A DNA stretch of 64,000 nucleotides from assembly GCA_949361645.1 (NCBI GenBank), contig OX442415.1, positions 29,182,562-29,246,561 of the forward strand, in the 5' to 3' direction. Every line of letters begins with the position of its first letter. Within the stretch, counting starts at the first letter, position 1. A program made the translations under genes and the position numbers. The stretch is from Spongilla lacustris (Eukaryota; Porifera; Demospongiae; Spongillida; Spongillidae). Positions 10,214-22,405 of this stretch are shown piece by piece. The notes beneath the pieces are model-generated. The model was not told the DNA's origin. It saw only the letters and a list, made by a program, of their open reading frames with translations, and did no database searches.

Positions 10214-11870
10214 AGAGTGTAGCTTTAGAGTGGGACTGTACATACAGTACATACATAGTCTAATGATATGTAATACTGCTGTTGTATTTTCTGTGTAATA
10301 ATAATCATAATTATTAAAGCATTTTATCCAACATGTCAGTTATTTGTAATAATAAAATAATAAAGGTAAGCATAAACAATGCACAATAAGTTACTATACT
10401 AGTAAAAAGATACAGAAAAATGTCTACCACTGCATGCATGCTGGCCCACAGAATCCATAATAGAAGCAGCATTTCCACATTTGTACTGCAACTGATAGCC
10501 TTTGTAGCAAGTAAGATTAGGCATTGCACTCTCCCGATGCCTGCCTAAGGTGATGGTCAAGCTCTCTCCTGATGTCTCAATGGCTATGGGCATGATCAGC
10601 TATTAATGGTCTGTATATTGAACACCTATGGTATGTGGATCATCAAAATGTGCTATACAATGGACATATAATATATGTAAATCAACCAAAGAAGTCTCAA
10701 GTTCCTAAAGTAATTATTACACATTGGAAGAATGATGAATGTGAATAAATAGGGGATAATATTATGATATTGCTATACAGGCTATTGCCGTATTGGCAGC
10801 CAGATTATATAATAAGATACCTAAACTTAGATATAATGTGTATTTGACCCTGTGAACCTTATAAAGAGTACCTAAGTTGTATTTTATGCAATTATGGTAT
10901 CATTATATTGAATACTTTTACAGTAGTTGCATGGAGAAGTCAAGCGGTCACAGTTTTTTATATCGCGGTCCATTCACATTACGTACATTGTTAGTCACCC
11001 GCGATGCAATGTTTGAAACGTTATAACTTTTGAAATAGTAATCTGTTTTCCATGGTAAAAGCGTATTTTTGATGCATTCAATTTGCTCTTTTAGGCTATG
11101 CATTAAAGTTCTAGTTCTATTCATTTTCAAAAATTTATTAAAGTACCTACTTCATGAAGGCTAATGGTGCCTTCATATATGTAGGCTTGTGCATGGTGCT
11201 ATGCTTGCGGTGCCTTCACAATAGACTAAATTTTGTGAACAGTTAATCCAATGTTAGGTGCGCAAGACTGACAAGTTGCAAACCCAGACCCAATTTCGCT
11301 GTAAATCATTCAAAACCGATGCAGAAAGTTGATTTCGAGAGGAGTAACTAATAACCTTATAAAATAATTACCAATATCACATGATCACATTCCTTTTCAG
11401 GTGCATATTTCCAACTACATTTGAAATGGATGTGTGTAATTATTTTTAGCATATACTAATTAAAAGTAAAACAAACGTAGGGGGGAGGGGGGGGGGAGGG
11501 GGGAAATATATATGGCCAAGTATGATGTTCTCCATTGTAGTTATATGCCAAACAAGGAAATACATGTATATACAATATCTGTAGCAGTTACTACATAGTT
11601 ACATTAAAAACTAGTGTGCGCTTTCCAAGTTATCGTATATTCTGGCTGCTCTCTAATGCAGTTCATTATCTGAATGAGACCCTTAACAGTATAAGAATAT
11701 TCCCTATGACGTTTTGATACTAAGACACACTGATCTAAGTAGGTAAAAAAAATTGTCTGAGCTTCCACAGTTTCACCAAGTTAACATTGTGCTCTGAGTG
11801 TGGCTATTTTAGTATACATGTTCATAATTGTATTGATATGTTAAGACAAAAAGCAATGAATTTCTAATTA
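10214..11870. other. AT-rich intergenic region, no gene recognised
   Basis: Contains G-rich runs at about 11479-11500 and AT-rich sequence. A minus-strand ORF near 10593-10399 is open but has no recognisable features. This is the 5' flank of the receptor-like gene. Confidence 0.45.
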
Positions 11871-11912
11871 GTGGTACCATTTTTGTTTCACAGAATCACA
11901 GATTCATTCACA

Positions 11913-12857
11913 ATGGGCATGTTTACATTAAACAACTGCTCGTCAATCCAGCTGTGGTTAATGGTAGCATGTGATGGTTTGGCCATTTTGAGTGGAGCTA
12001 TTGCTGTGTTGGTAGTGGTGTACCTGAGGCTATATCTGAAGCCAATGTATCGCCTTGTGCTATATCAGGTTGTGTCTTCAATCATATCATCAGTCATGTG
12101 GATCGTTTGTGGCGTTTACATATACAAAGGCAGCGTTTGCAATACTAACACTGTGTGGGTAATGGTCATATATTATCTGGCACTTTGGTTAGCCCAGCTA
12201 CAGTTCTTCTTAGCTTACACAATGGTCGCTTTCCTGTCACTTCACACCAATGGGCGCCGTGAAATACCAACAACCATATGCAAGTGCAAGAGATGTATCC
12301 ACAAGCTGTTTGTTGAGTACAAGTATTGTGCCGATATTGTTGGGGTGAGCCTAAGTGCTACATATTCTACTATCGTAGTAGCATTTATGCTCTATGCGAA
12401 GTATTTACCCATTGATACTTTTACTTATGAATCCTTTGGGCTGTTGGTGTTTTCAGTGTTTTTAACCAGCATAGTGATCACCATCTTTGTGCTTGTAATG
12501 TGCATTCGATCTTGCAGCAGAGCTGCAAAGGAAATGCAGTTACAATTTAACAAACTTCTTTGTCAGCTATCACCACTTCTGGGGTACTCAGCCATGTTTG
12601 TTTTTACTGTTCTCCTGTCAGCACTTGCACTAACAAATGCTGGTGGTTTGAGTCTGTTTAGTTGGATCTCTGTCGCTGCTTCCATTTGGTGCTGCACAAA
12701 TAACATCATACTAGCTGTACATGTCACTACCATTCTGTATACCAGGCGAAAAGTCATGCCAACACCTGAGACAGTAACTGAACGGAGCACTTTGAACCGA
12801 ACACCCACAGATAATGTTAAAAGCGGTACCTACTTCTCCATCCCAGTTGAAGATTGA
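11913..12857 (+). CDS. Seven-transmembrane receptor-like protein
   Basis: One uninterrupted reading frame of 314 codons from ATG at 11913. The frame extends upstream only through a splice-acceptor-like TTTGTTTCACAG at about 11883-11894, so a non-coding 5' exon is likely. Hydrophobic segments lie at rough residues 16-38, 48-70, 81-110, 137-158, 170-195, 212-237 and 245-272. This gives an extracellular N-terminus with an NCS glycosylation site (residue 8) and a hydrophilic serine/threonine-rich C-tail. Cys76 before segment three fits the conserved receptor disulfide position. No DRY or NPxxY motif is obvious, so it is outside the rhodopsin class or divergent. An ATTAAA at 12932 may be the polyadenylation signal. 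Role as a G-protein-coupled receptor is inferred from topology only. Confidence 0.7.
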   Translation: MGMFTLNNCSSIQLWLMVACDGLAILSGAIAVLVVVYLRLYLKPMYRLVLYQVVSSIISSVMWIVCGVYIYKGSVCNTNTVWVMVIYYLALWLAQLQFFLAYTMVAFLSLHTNGRREIPTTICKCKRCIHKLFVEYKYCADIVGVSLSATYSTIVVAFMLYAKYLPIDTFTYESFGLLVFSVFLTSIVITIFVLVMCIRSCSRAAKEMQLQFNKLLCQLSPLLGYSAMFVFTVLLSALALTNAGGLSLFSWISVAASIWCCTNNIILAVHVTTILYTRRKVMPTPETVTERSTLNRTPTDNVKSGTYFSIPVED

Positions 12858-12952
12858 ATTATGGGGGCAGATAATGGACTGCACTGTTTGCAACTTTATA
12901 GTCTTAATTGATAGATATGTATAAACTTGTAATTAAAGAATGTTATTACATG

Positions 12953-13024
12953 TACATTTTGAGAAATACTGCATGCATGTGCAATTTTGAATTTTGAGAA
13001 ATACTGCATGCATGTGCAATTTTT
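12953..13024. repeat. Two-copy 34-bp tandem repeat
   Basis: The unit TTTTGAGAAATACTGCATGC continuing to ATGTGCAA is present twice in direct orientation just after the receptor-like gene, in its presumed 3' UTR or beyond. Confidence 0.85.
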
Positions 13025-13993
13025 ACCCAGTCTCCGAGAAACATACTCTATTATAAGTCAGTGACCTATATATTCATATAGTCCTGCATTCTGTGCATGG
13101 TGAAGTGTCTACACCGTCAGCATACCAGTCTGGGACCTGCTTGACTTCAAGATTACACGATGCATTAGGGATAGAATGTATAATATAAATTATGTACATT
13201 GGCATAGCCAGATAATACCAACCGGGTAAGGTAAACTGCCATATTGTTTATGTCATGAATGATCATCTTTCATTAATACATGGCATTGTGGGTTAATACA
13301 GTTAACACACACACACATATAAATCTTCTTAGTCAGCTGATGACTCAGAGGCATCACATGCTTGTCACATGCTTATCCCATGCCACATGCTTATCACATG
13401 CTCTGAATGTGAGGACCTACAAGCTTCAGCTTGGCCATCTTGACCATGAGGAGTGCCACACCCACCTTTGCTGTGTGCCATTTGACTTCACCACAAAGTT
13501 TGGTGCCAACAAGGACCTGAGTACTTCCTGAACCAGGGCAAGGAGGGTAGTATGCAGTCCAGACTGGACAGGTATGGATACGTGTTGTCCACTAGTACTG
13601 ATATGTTGTTACCACACACACACACATACACACACATGGACACACACATACATACAACACACACACACACATAACACACACACACAACACAAACACATAC
13701 ACACACACACACAGCTATTCTCCCACAAAGCTGCACATAGCGGTCCATGAACTGGATGAAAAGAGTTTTGGCAACTTTGTATTTGTGTTTGTCATGATCT
13801 ACACCACTGTACACATACATGAACCAGCAGTAATTGATACCTACACATACTTGCAATGTAAGTGTAAACATACATATATGTGTCCAATGCTAGCAGAACT
13901 ATCTGTAATGGTGTCTGTATCACTGTACACAACGGCCCCGTCCAATACCTTCCTGGAAGCTATTTTGTGCTGTGGTGCTTAGGTAACCATAGC

Positions 13994-14000
<7 letters not shown>

Positions 14001-14082
<82 letters not shown>
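14001..14082. repeat. (GT)n microsatellite
   Basis: About 41 uninterrupted GT dinucleotides, the longest pure dinucleotide run in the window. Confidence 0.97.
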
Positions 14083-14518
14083 GAGCATTGTGTGGATTGA
14101 AGGTTCTAATGGCCAAATAGAAGCACCACACAAAGGCATGATCAATTCCACATGGAATGCCTTCATAATCAAGCCATGGAGTCTAAACCAGCAGTCTTCC
14201 CCCTGTGTGCACTGCCATGGCAGCTCATCTCTCAGTTGTACAACTGCACATATTGCATGCCTGACATGTCTTGGTCTTCTGTGTCCATGGAGGGCACATG
14301 TTGGTATTCTGTTTTATGTGCCGGGGTACTTGGAGTATTTGAGTGCATGCACGCCTCACACAAATATGTGCAGGTCTTCGTAGCTATGTGCATGTACATG
14401 GTATGTTCATTTGTGTATGTGTGTGTGTGTGTGTGTGTGTTCATTTGTTTATTTTGTGTGTGTGTGTGTGTGCTAAACAAGTAGGTCAGTCACTGGTGAC
14501 ATGGTTGGCACAGTTGCT

Positions 14519-14564
14519 ACTCCATCTTCTACACTTACTGGTCATAAGTGTAGAAGATAGAGTC
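14519..14564. repeat. Hairpin with 18-bp arms
   Basis: CTCCATCTTCTACACTTA pairs with TAAGTGTAGAAGATAGAG across a 7-nt loop, with one mismatch. No terminator or known RNA role is implied in a eukaryote. Confidence 0.8.
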
Positions 14565-15089
14565 AGTCAGTGTGGTCAAGAAGCTAGCTAGCTGCTTTGT
14601 GTCCATTCAGTTGGAGAAGGTTTGTGCATGTGTCTGTGTTTGCATGCGTTTGTGTGGTGTGTAGGTAATTGTGTTTCCTTGGATGGATGGTCTCTTGTCA
14701 AACAGTGGCTGGGTGCCATGGTAACGCAGACCTGCTGGCACCTGACCTCTCATCCTTCAGTGTCATCAGAGAACTAAACGGAAAGCCTCCTATTCTTTAC
14801 CTGTTGTTGGAGAGGGTGTGTGGTCAGATGTCAGCACTGAATGTGGATTAATAGTGGACATGTGATGGGGAGTGTGTAGTGAAAGTGTGATGTACAAAGA
14901 TGGATGTGAGGGATTGTAGAGAAGGAGAATGTTATGGTGACCAGCATGGCAGCTTTAGTCTCCCTTATTTGGTCATGTGTTATTATCTTACATTTAACCC
15001 CCAGCTCATAGGCGTGTTTTATTACCATGCATCTTGCCCAGCCCATAGCAGCTGTAGTGAAGAACAGAGAAGACTTAGAGGAGTCCAAA

Positions 15090-15680
15090 AGGTGTACATG
15101 TGGTAGGTGTTCATGTGGTAGGTGTGCATGTGGTAGGTGTTCATGTGGTAGGTGTACATGTGGTAGGTGTTCATGTAGTAGGTGTACATGTGGTAGGTGT
15201 TCATGTGGTAGGTGTTCATGTGGTAGGCGTTCATGTGGTAGGTGTACATGTGGTAGGTGTTCATGTGGTAGGTGTTCATGTGGTAGGTGTTCATGTGGTA
15301 AGTGTACATGTGGTAGGTGCTGATGTGGTAGGTGTTCATGTGGTAGGTGTTCATGTGGTAGTGCACACCTACCACATGAACACCTACCACATGTACAACT
15401 ACCACATGAACACCTACCACATGAACACCTACCACATGAGCACCTACCACATGAACACCTACCACATGAACACCTACCACAATTACACCTACCACATGAA
15501 CACCTACCACATGAACACCTACCACATGAGCACCTACCACATGAACACCTACCACATGAACACCTACCACAATTACACCTACCACATGAACACCTACCAC
15601 ATGAACACCTACCACATATACACCTACCATATGAACACCTACCACATGAACACCTACCACATGAACACCTACCACATGAA
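15090..15680. repeat. 15-bp minisatellite in inverted array
   Basis: About 18 units of TGGTAGGTGTTCATG (15094-15361) are followed directly by about 21 units of the reverse complement (15363-15680). Variant units (with AATTACACC or GAGCACC) recur at regular intervals in the right arm, indicating higher-order duplication of 60-120 bp. The same satellite forms the start of the window. Confidence 0.96.
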
Positions 15681-15863
15681 CAGTGGTGTGGCAAGTGTTT
15701 ATTAGCCAATCCCAGAAAACTGTCATCCTTATAATTATTTTAATAATTATAGACATTGCTATAATTATAAATTGCTAAAACGGTATAGAAGTGTGTGAGG
15801 TGAGGTATGTGTACCTATAGATATTAGCCTCTGCCTGCCCTCCAACAACACTTTTGCACTTAT

Positions 15864-16130
15864 CAGTAGCGGATCCAGGGGGGGGGCTAGGGGGGGCTAT
15901 AGCCCCCCCCCCCCCCCCCCCCCCAAATTAAAAATTCATAGCATACTTGCATGGGTGTTTTAGGTGATAATACTAGTAATTCAGTGTAGAAATAACACAG
16001 CGCTACCCCACACCCTCTAGCTGGGCGGGAGGGGTGCCCCCCTCCCGCACCCTCCCCGGGATGGCTCCGCCTACAGTCAGCCCCTCCCCTTTTCAGCCCC
16101 CCCCAACCGTCCATGCTGGATCCGCTACTG
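15864..16130. mobile_element. Short hAT5-like non-autonomous element with 5-bp TSD
   Basis: Terminal inverted repeats CAGTAGCGGATCCAG and CTGGATCCGCTACTG are flanked by CTTAT on both sides (15859-15863 and 16131-16135). SD1 copy 1 has a single uninterrupted CTTATCAGATA at 3131, the empty site. The interior contains long C and G runs and the phrase GGGTGCCCCCCTCC that is shared with the element at 28161-29007. A CAG...CTG terminus and a 5-bp duplication fit what is called hAT5 (from memory). Confidence 0.88.
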
Positions 16131-16277
16131 CTTATCAGATAAGAAGGTAAATAGTGCCAACACAAGTTGCATTAAACAGCACATACAGACAATGGTTTGA
16201 TGCATGGTGGTTAAATATGATCAATTGCCTGTGTCAGAATTGTGAATAATGGTTTACTGTTTTCAGTAAATCCAAGT

Positions 16278-17161
16278 TCAGCGCCTCAATGTGGGAAGGA
16301 GGTGATGCCTAACAGAAGGAAGTGGGAGGGTCCTTTTGTCCAGCACCAGTTCACAGGGCAGACCTCCCTCAGATTCCTCTTCTTCAGCAACAGTACTATG
16401 TACGTGCATGAGCATGCACATGTCACACACGTCAGAAACATCACATACACACATATGTCTCTCTCTCTCACACACACACATGTGACCCAAACTTACCCCA
16501 TAGGCAAATGGTGTGGCCAAGTGACCCTTCCATGCACCAATTCACCTGGGGGAGTGGCCTGTTCATAACCCCTGTGCCCAGCATTTGGGCTTCAGAGGAA
16601 TAGAAAGGTCATGAGCACTTCAGAGTGAGTGTAGAGCTCAAAATAATTCCGATCCACCCTCCCCCCAAATAACTCCAACCTGAAGGAGGGCTTGTGCATG
16701 ATGATGCCTACTAAAGATGCACTAGTACTGGTGGACAAACAATAGGGGGGGGGGGGGGGGGGGGGGAGAAGGACGTTACATAATACAGAGAACTAACCAA
16801 AGATAATGTATTTATTATTCATACATTTCTCAGCATGAGTATTCATTATCCCCTAAAACGCCTGTGCCCCTCTTTGGCGTCATCTGTCTACTACAACCCC
16901 CCCCCCCCCCCCCTTTCTTTAAGACGTGTATCCGCCATTGAGATATCAAAATCAAGGTAAAAGTTGGACCACAAGAAATAGTCATAAACAGGTCATCAAT
17001 TAGAAATTAGATGTAAGTGTGTCAGGACATAGCTTTAATGGTGCAGATGTAGGAAGCTCACTATGTAAACCTACCTGGAATCATTGGACATAGGCAAATA
17101 CAGCCCAGTAACCCACTCCTTGGTGCCTCTGTCATATTCCGTGCATTCCAGGGGTGTTAGC
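16278..17161 (-). CDS. Terminal two exons of a duplicated gene (SD1 copy 2), function unknown
   Basis: Exon 17161-17075 (87 bp, same length as copy 1) reads LTPLECTEYDRGTKEWVTGL onward. It splices in the same phase to exon 16395-16278, which reads STVAEEEESEGGLPCELVLD and ends LRR-stop. Copy 2 has one extra codon at the second exon start but otherwise the same frame and stop. Silent changes (TGT/TGC, ACA/ACG, CTG/TTG, AAA kept) accompany several replacements. Keeping two exons, splice sites and stop in both copies argues for a transcribed gene, at least until recently. Upstream exons were not identified. Confidence 0.6.
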
Positions 17162-18130
17162 CTGAAGAAAAGGCGGCAATGTCAAGGTAGTAGTTCTAAG
17201 CCTTCACAGCAACAATTTGGCAACCTGAACTTGTAGACTATGGGCAGACTGCTGGGGTACTAGCAGGACCAATATTGCCTGCACATGTATCCAGTCCATA
17301 CGTGGGTGCCTGTTTTTCCTGTATTCAAGCCGCCAAATAGCTGTGTTGCTTCCACTTTCCACCCCTCTAATGTTTTCCGGATAGAAACCCCACTCCCACC
17401 CCTCTTACATTATCTGCCCCATCTCATTCACACCTCGGTACACAGCTCTGGTATGTAGGCATGCAGTATACGTACTGAGCAACAACAAACTTGTGGTATA
17501 ACATTGCCCTTCCAAGTTATGCAAAATCATTCACGACCACCCAAAAAGAATACAAAAGCAAAACCTCACATATAAACACTACCAAGCACGCTCCCAAGTT
17601 CGTACCAGTCCGCCATGTTTTAAAGTTAATCATTAATAATACATTGATATGTTTACTGTTTCATCATCCATGCCATCTACTTCACACCTTTGTTCTTCTC
17701 TACTGCATGGCACAACTGCAGACTTTACCCTGCCACTTGGCAAATATACAGGACAACGATCAAGGCTATGTGTTTTGAAGCAAAACACATAGCCATCTTT
17801 CAAACAACAACCCAATCATTAAGGATTGCAACTCTATCTCAGAATTAATGCCAGCCGACTGAATACAGCACACAAACATGTAATGGTCCATTTGTGTTCA
17901 TAGCATGTAGCTCTGCAGCACGTAACACAACCACAACTAGCAACATGACAATCCAATGAACACAGAGCAACCCTATTGTATTGCATCTACATACTATGAA
18001 ATGCACATATAGTATGTGAGGAAGTATTCCCCCTCCCCTCGCCCCTCCCCTTTTTGAGCACTTTGTGAAGTGGTTGCATGCTCACACACAAATCAGCGTT
18101 GCATTTTTACACCCCTTCCATCCTTACTCC

Positions 18131-18172
18131 ATAGATTGATGACCTAACGTTACGTTAGGTCATCAATCTATG
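18131..18172. mobile_element. 42-bp perfect-palindrome insertion with 8-bp TSD
   Basis: The insert ATAGATTGATGACCTAACGT plus its inverse is flanked by CTTACTCC on both sides (18123-18130 and 18173-18180). SD1 copy 1 has one uninterrupted CTTACTCC at the matching place (about 5895), so this is a clean insertion. Transposition by a hAT-type machinery is inferred from the 8-bp duplication only. Confidence 0.8.
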
Positions 18173-18745
18173 CTTACTCCAATGCTCCTTCGCTTTTGTG
18201 TAAACATTAACCCCTCCCACGTACCCAAGTTGTGACAGCTCACGTGATTAATATACCAAGGGACAATATACGTGCTAATTATAATCCGTGATCAATTATA
18301 GCCCAACAGCGAACATGGTTAAAACCTGATGCTGCTTTGGGATGTAATATGCCAGCAACTAAAAAAAATTTTTAAATAAAAAAATCAATGCCCTGACTAG
18401 TTATTACTAAGTACATGTATATTAGCATCGCAAGTGTGGCACAATGGTTAGATCGCCCAGCCGCCCCCAGCGCACAATATCTACACGGTACCGCCAATAT
18501 CGTGACACGTACGTACTGGACATTTGATTGATGAAATCTTGCTGCAACGACATATGCGCACGTTGAATTGCATTGGTCTGGGGACTCTGGGCTCTGGGGA
18601 ACCACCAATTTCTTCCTTCACATGGTATGGTTTACGATCCTGATCCGCTGCAGCTGTTTAGTTCGATCACGATGGTGGGCGAGACTATAGACAGCAGGGA
18701 AGTGGTAATCCGGCCCACTTACCAGCGGCTATCCTATAAATATCG

Positions 18746-20069
18746 TTAACACGCTCCGTAAATGACATCATACTGCAATAACTGCGGTTAACTAGTTCAT
18801 AAATACATTAAAACAAGATTCGTCACACAAACCCAACCTACCTCACCACGCTTGGCACCATTAAAAAGCGTCAGGTGCTTATTGAATGTATCCTACAGGT
18901 TAGGTCATGCAGATCAAGAATGTGACAGGGTTAATTGTATTGATGCCAGAATTTGTTACAAATCTATCATTATTTTCTCAAATGCCAAACACTTTGACCA
19001 CCTTTGCAAAGAAACTGCACTTAAACTTGTTAGCCATTGGCCAAGCCAGATTTAATTTCATTCCCCAAGTTCTGTGCAGCTCACTCTGCAGCGCAAACTA
19101 GCGAATATGAAGCAGTCCATAAACACTCACCTCACAATTTCCACCGACAACAAAATGAATATCCGCTACAAAAAGATTCTCTTACAACTTCTATACAACG
19201 CACAACTACTCAGAATTAACAGGTGTAAGCTCGCACAGTTTGGTGAACATGAACAGGGCCTGTAAACTGCACAATTTAACTTGCCCCTATGGGCCACTTA
19301 TGTAGTGATATCATGTTTCAGCCAAAACATCACGAAGGGTGTTGTGCTGTGCCATGTATCTGGTGGGTGGATGACACGTGCAAACTTCTATCCTAGGTCC
19401 ACCACCTCCTGATGACAGAGAAGCAGAGAGATGACACCACCCTACATGCCTCTTGACATGTGGAAGAGAAGTGTTAGTTCTCCATAACATCCTCACATCA
19501 CACCATCACTTATTACACCATCCATTTGTTCAAGCTGTCCATTCAATACTCACCTCTTTGTGATTAAATTTATTGGTTGAGTAAAGGTATGTACTGAAGG
19601 GATTCTGTGCATACATGTATACTGGTTTGCCCACAAAGGAATGCAACACTTTTAAATCAGCATAACAAATATTATTTAAAGTATTGTATCAAATTACAAT
19701 ATTCAAAGACCTCTATTATCAAGATTAAGGTTAGAGATCATTTATAAACAGCACAAGATATGAGTATGCAGTGGAACGACAAGGTTGTAAGTAAAGGTCA
19801 AGACTTGAGATAACATGCCATATTTTATGTTATGTCATTGCGATAGTTATGTAGGTGTGGAAACCCTCTTGTGTGTATGGTTGCTAGGAGGTGGAGCACT
19901 ACCAGTCAATGGTAGAGGCCACCACCAAGACTGAGGACAAAAGAAGAGGACCTTCTGGTAATGGTTGAACATAGCAATAGCCTCATTCCCCAGACTTCAG
20001 ATCTCCCTCTTCACTACTCATGACGAAGGACAGCGAGTCTTTCTGAGCTGATATCGCCATGATCATTCT
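18746..20069. other. No gene recognised
   Basis: Short plus-strand ORFs near 18852-19265 have no recognisable motifs. From about 20070 the sequence matches 33447-33510, part of the interior of a hAT-type element. Confidence 0.4.
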
Positions 20070-20200
20070 TAGGTACTAGTGTTTTCAAAACTCGCAATGG
20101 TGAAATGGAGGCTGCATGGCCAGTGGTGCATAAACTTCATCTGTGGTTCTATTCTTCTGGTACTAGATGCTGCGGCTGGTACTCTCCAGCTTTGTGGTGG
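20070..20200. repeat. hAT-interior repeat fragment
   Basis: The block with TTTTCAAAACTCGC, ATGGTGAAATGGAGGCTGCA and a following TTCTGG-rich part matches 33455-33520 inside the hAT element 29845-34188. In that element it leads straight into sequence matching 24620 onward. Here it is separated from 24620 by other insertions, so the pieces are probably one older element split by later insertions. Confidence 0.6.
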
Positions 20201-20481
20201 ACATGAAGCTAGCCTCGTCCCCAGGTTCTATTTTTTATTAAAGTTAGCGGGGACAAAAAATAGGGCCTGGTATCCATTGTCAAGGTCTTGGTGCGCATGC
20301 GCTAGCCATTCTCCAGAATCTGGAGATTCGTGCACTGTTGTAATTTGGTTTGTAATCCTTTCCGTAAAATAATTCGGTTCTCCGCGTAAGCGTTACCTCG
20401 TCTCAGACCGTCGTATGTTCGTCGCCCGTGGATTTGCGTATAGCGCTCCATTTCGAAATATAACAAAATCAATGCTAAGAA

Positions 20482-22147
20482 ATGGAGACAAGGAAAGAGT
20501 CAAAGTCTTGCAGGATTTGTGGCAGTGTTGTTCCCCCCACACACTGTGTAGCACTCTTTTCTACAAAATCTTTGAATTCAGGTCTTGCAGAAAGGCTCAG
20601 CAAGGTTGCTGATGTCCCAGTGGCTCCAGATGATGGTTTGACTAAGTTCATCTGCGGGATCTGCAATAGGAAACTTTTGTCAGCAGAGTCATTTATAAGA
20701 ACAGCCAAGGCTAGTTATGAGAAGAATAAAGCCTCACCCTCTGGCTCTAGCACTGGTGATACTATGGGTTCACAAGGGCAGATCACACGAAAAAGAACCA
20801 GTGGCCCTGAGGCATCTCCACACACTAGCCAGTGTAGACCTGTGGCCAAGCGTCTGACTCCTGAGCGCACTGGAAGAAGACTTACTTATCTTGATTGCCA
20901 TATCTGTAAGGGAAATAAAAAATATAATGTACCACACTTGATTTATTTATGCTTACACAGCGCAGACTGATAATTGCACTGAGCCACTGAGTGACAGTAT
21001 CAATGATCAGGTACCAGGTACTACAGATGGCCCAGGAGACCAAGAGCTACATGTGATTGGTGCCCCAAATGTATCTCAGAATTCTGCTGAAGGTAAGCTG
21101 TATACATAAATTCATCAACCAAATTTACATGCATCATAGTTACAGAAGCAAGCTTAATAGTGTTGGAACCATGTGATAACACAACTGAAGGTGCTATGGC
21201 TGCTCCTACATCAGTTAAGGTGAATATTTTATAAACTATAATGTTCTCAATACTTATTGAGCACAATGTATACAGATTTCTGTGTACTCACCTCGAAATG
21301 GTGCTGATGTGATCACAGTTGTGAGTCCTCAATATCTAAAGATTGTCAAGGCATTGGCTGGTGGCAACATGAAGTCTATTTGCAGAGCTTTTTTTGCCAA
21401 TCCTCATCTCAGACAGGAGGCTGTGTCCAAAGTATCCCAAATGGTGAATGATGAGTGCTCCTTGTTGTGCAAAAAGAACGCACAGCCAGTATCACTGTTC
21501 CGCCATATGTCCCTCGAGCAGGCTGAGAAATTCACATGGACTCAAGCTATTTCAGAAATTAGCAGCAAGGCGCCAACTCTATTCAGCATTATGAATAAAT
21601 GTGTAGTGACACAACACTCAGCCAGCAGGAACAAGCACAAGAAAGGGGAAGCACAGTACCCAGGCTTGTGCACAGCAGTGGCCATACTCTTGAAGGAGCG
21701 CAACAGAGTTATGTGTGGGGTGCAGTCCTATGTATCCAGTGTTCTCTTTTCAAGTAACATTCACAAGAAGGTGTGTGCAAGTGTATGTGTTTGTGTGTGG
21801 CATGGAAAGGAAACATAAAAATAACAGCATACTTCTTTTTACAGACTTGGACACAGCTGAATCACATGAATGTTACTCTCTCCTACAGTGCCATTCTCAA
21901 GCGAGTAAATGAAATTAGCAAACAACACACTAAAGTGATGGATGAATGGCTAAGAGAAGGGGCTTTTGTGAAGTTTGTAGGAGACAATGTGGATAAGCAG
22001 TGCAATGTACGCGACATGAGGAGTGACCATCACGGGGAACTTAGACACATGTTCAGCCTACTTGCAATAAAGGCCCGCATCTCACCTCCGGCTCCTCTGC
22101 CTGAGTTCTCACCACCTAGCCTCATGTCACATCATCAGGGAAACTAG
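20482..22147 (+). CDS. ZAD-like zinc finger + DUF6589-like transposase, 5 exons, truncated
   Basis: Five exons join in frame: 20482-20905, 20961-21092, 21140-21219, 21276-21770 and 21845-22147. Donors are GTAAGG, GTAAGC, GTGAAT and GTGTGT; acceptors are all AG. The result is about 477 codons. Residues near 10-75 carry paired cysteines (CRICG at the start, FICGICNRKL later), like a ZAD/THAP-type DNA-binding finger, followed by a basic linker (ITRKRTSGP, RPVAKRLTPER). The last exon contains KFVGDNVDKQCNVRDMRSDH, which from memory is the signature of the DUF6589 domain found in Academ-type transposases. The frame then ends at the deletion junction, so the rest of the catalytic domain is missing. 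It should bind terminal repeats but probably cannot catalyse transposition. Confidence 0.75.
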
Positions 22148-22405
22148 TGGAGAAATCACTAGGACTGAACTACGTTGATCTTGTGGAGCAGTGGTGCGCT
22201 TTAGTTTGAAGTCGAACATGAACGGTAACAGCTGGTAGCAAATTGACTTCCCGTACCCAGTAGGAAACCAAGCGAACACATCCCGACAATTGTACAGATG
22301 GAAAAGTGCTTCCTCCTGCTTGGCCTTGAGTACTAGGCTTTCCTGGTGAACACACCGTAGAGAATAAGCTACCGCTTCACAGAACTCGGCTGAATACGCC
22401 ATCAC
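22127..22405 (-). CDS. RecQ-like helicase, first exon only
   Basis: Minus-strand frame from ATG at 22405 or 22402. It carries a Q-motif-like region (LKAKQEEALFHL), Walker A (FPTGYGKSICYQLLP) and motif Ia (SVLVISPLVSLM), in the order and spacing of RecQ family helicases. The DEAH box and all later motifs are absent because the frame stops at the internal deletion, so it cannot be an active helicase. It lies inside the right end of the 20210-22580 transposon and is convergent with the transposase gene. A second, independent RecQ-like fragment is at 52873-53064. Confidence 0.75.
   Translation of the reverse strand: MMAYSAEFCEAVAYSLRCVHQESLVLKAKQEEALFHLYNCRDVFAWFPTGYGKSICYQLLPFMFDFKLKRTTAPQDQRSSVLVISPLVSLMM

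Larger units (their letters stand above)
13025..15089. other. Microsatellite-rich intergenic region
   Basis: Holds CACATGCTT repeats (13355-13400), interrupted CA runs (13609-13715), a long GT run (14001-14082), shorter GT runs (14417-14440 and 14456-14473) and a hairpin at 14519-14564. Open frames here are simple-sequence artefacts. No gene was recognised. Confidence 0.7.
16131..18745. repeat. Segmental duplication SD1, copy 2
   Basis: Direct copy of 3131-6355, shortened by smaller microsatellites and deletions. It keeps both minus-strand exons in frame. It differs by a hAT5-like element at its left edge and a 42-bp palindromic insertion at 18131-18172. Confidence 0.9.

Noticed and set aside
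14831..15756. Long ORFs on both strands encoding CGRCS, VVGVH or NTYHM repeats
   Set aside because: They are translations of a 15-bp satellite whose period keeps all frames open; no start context or non-repeat domain.
18852..19265. Overlapping plus-strand ORFs of 60-67 codons
   Set aside because: No start context, conserved motif, paralogous copy or splice structure to support any of them.
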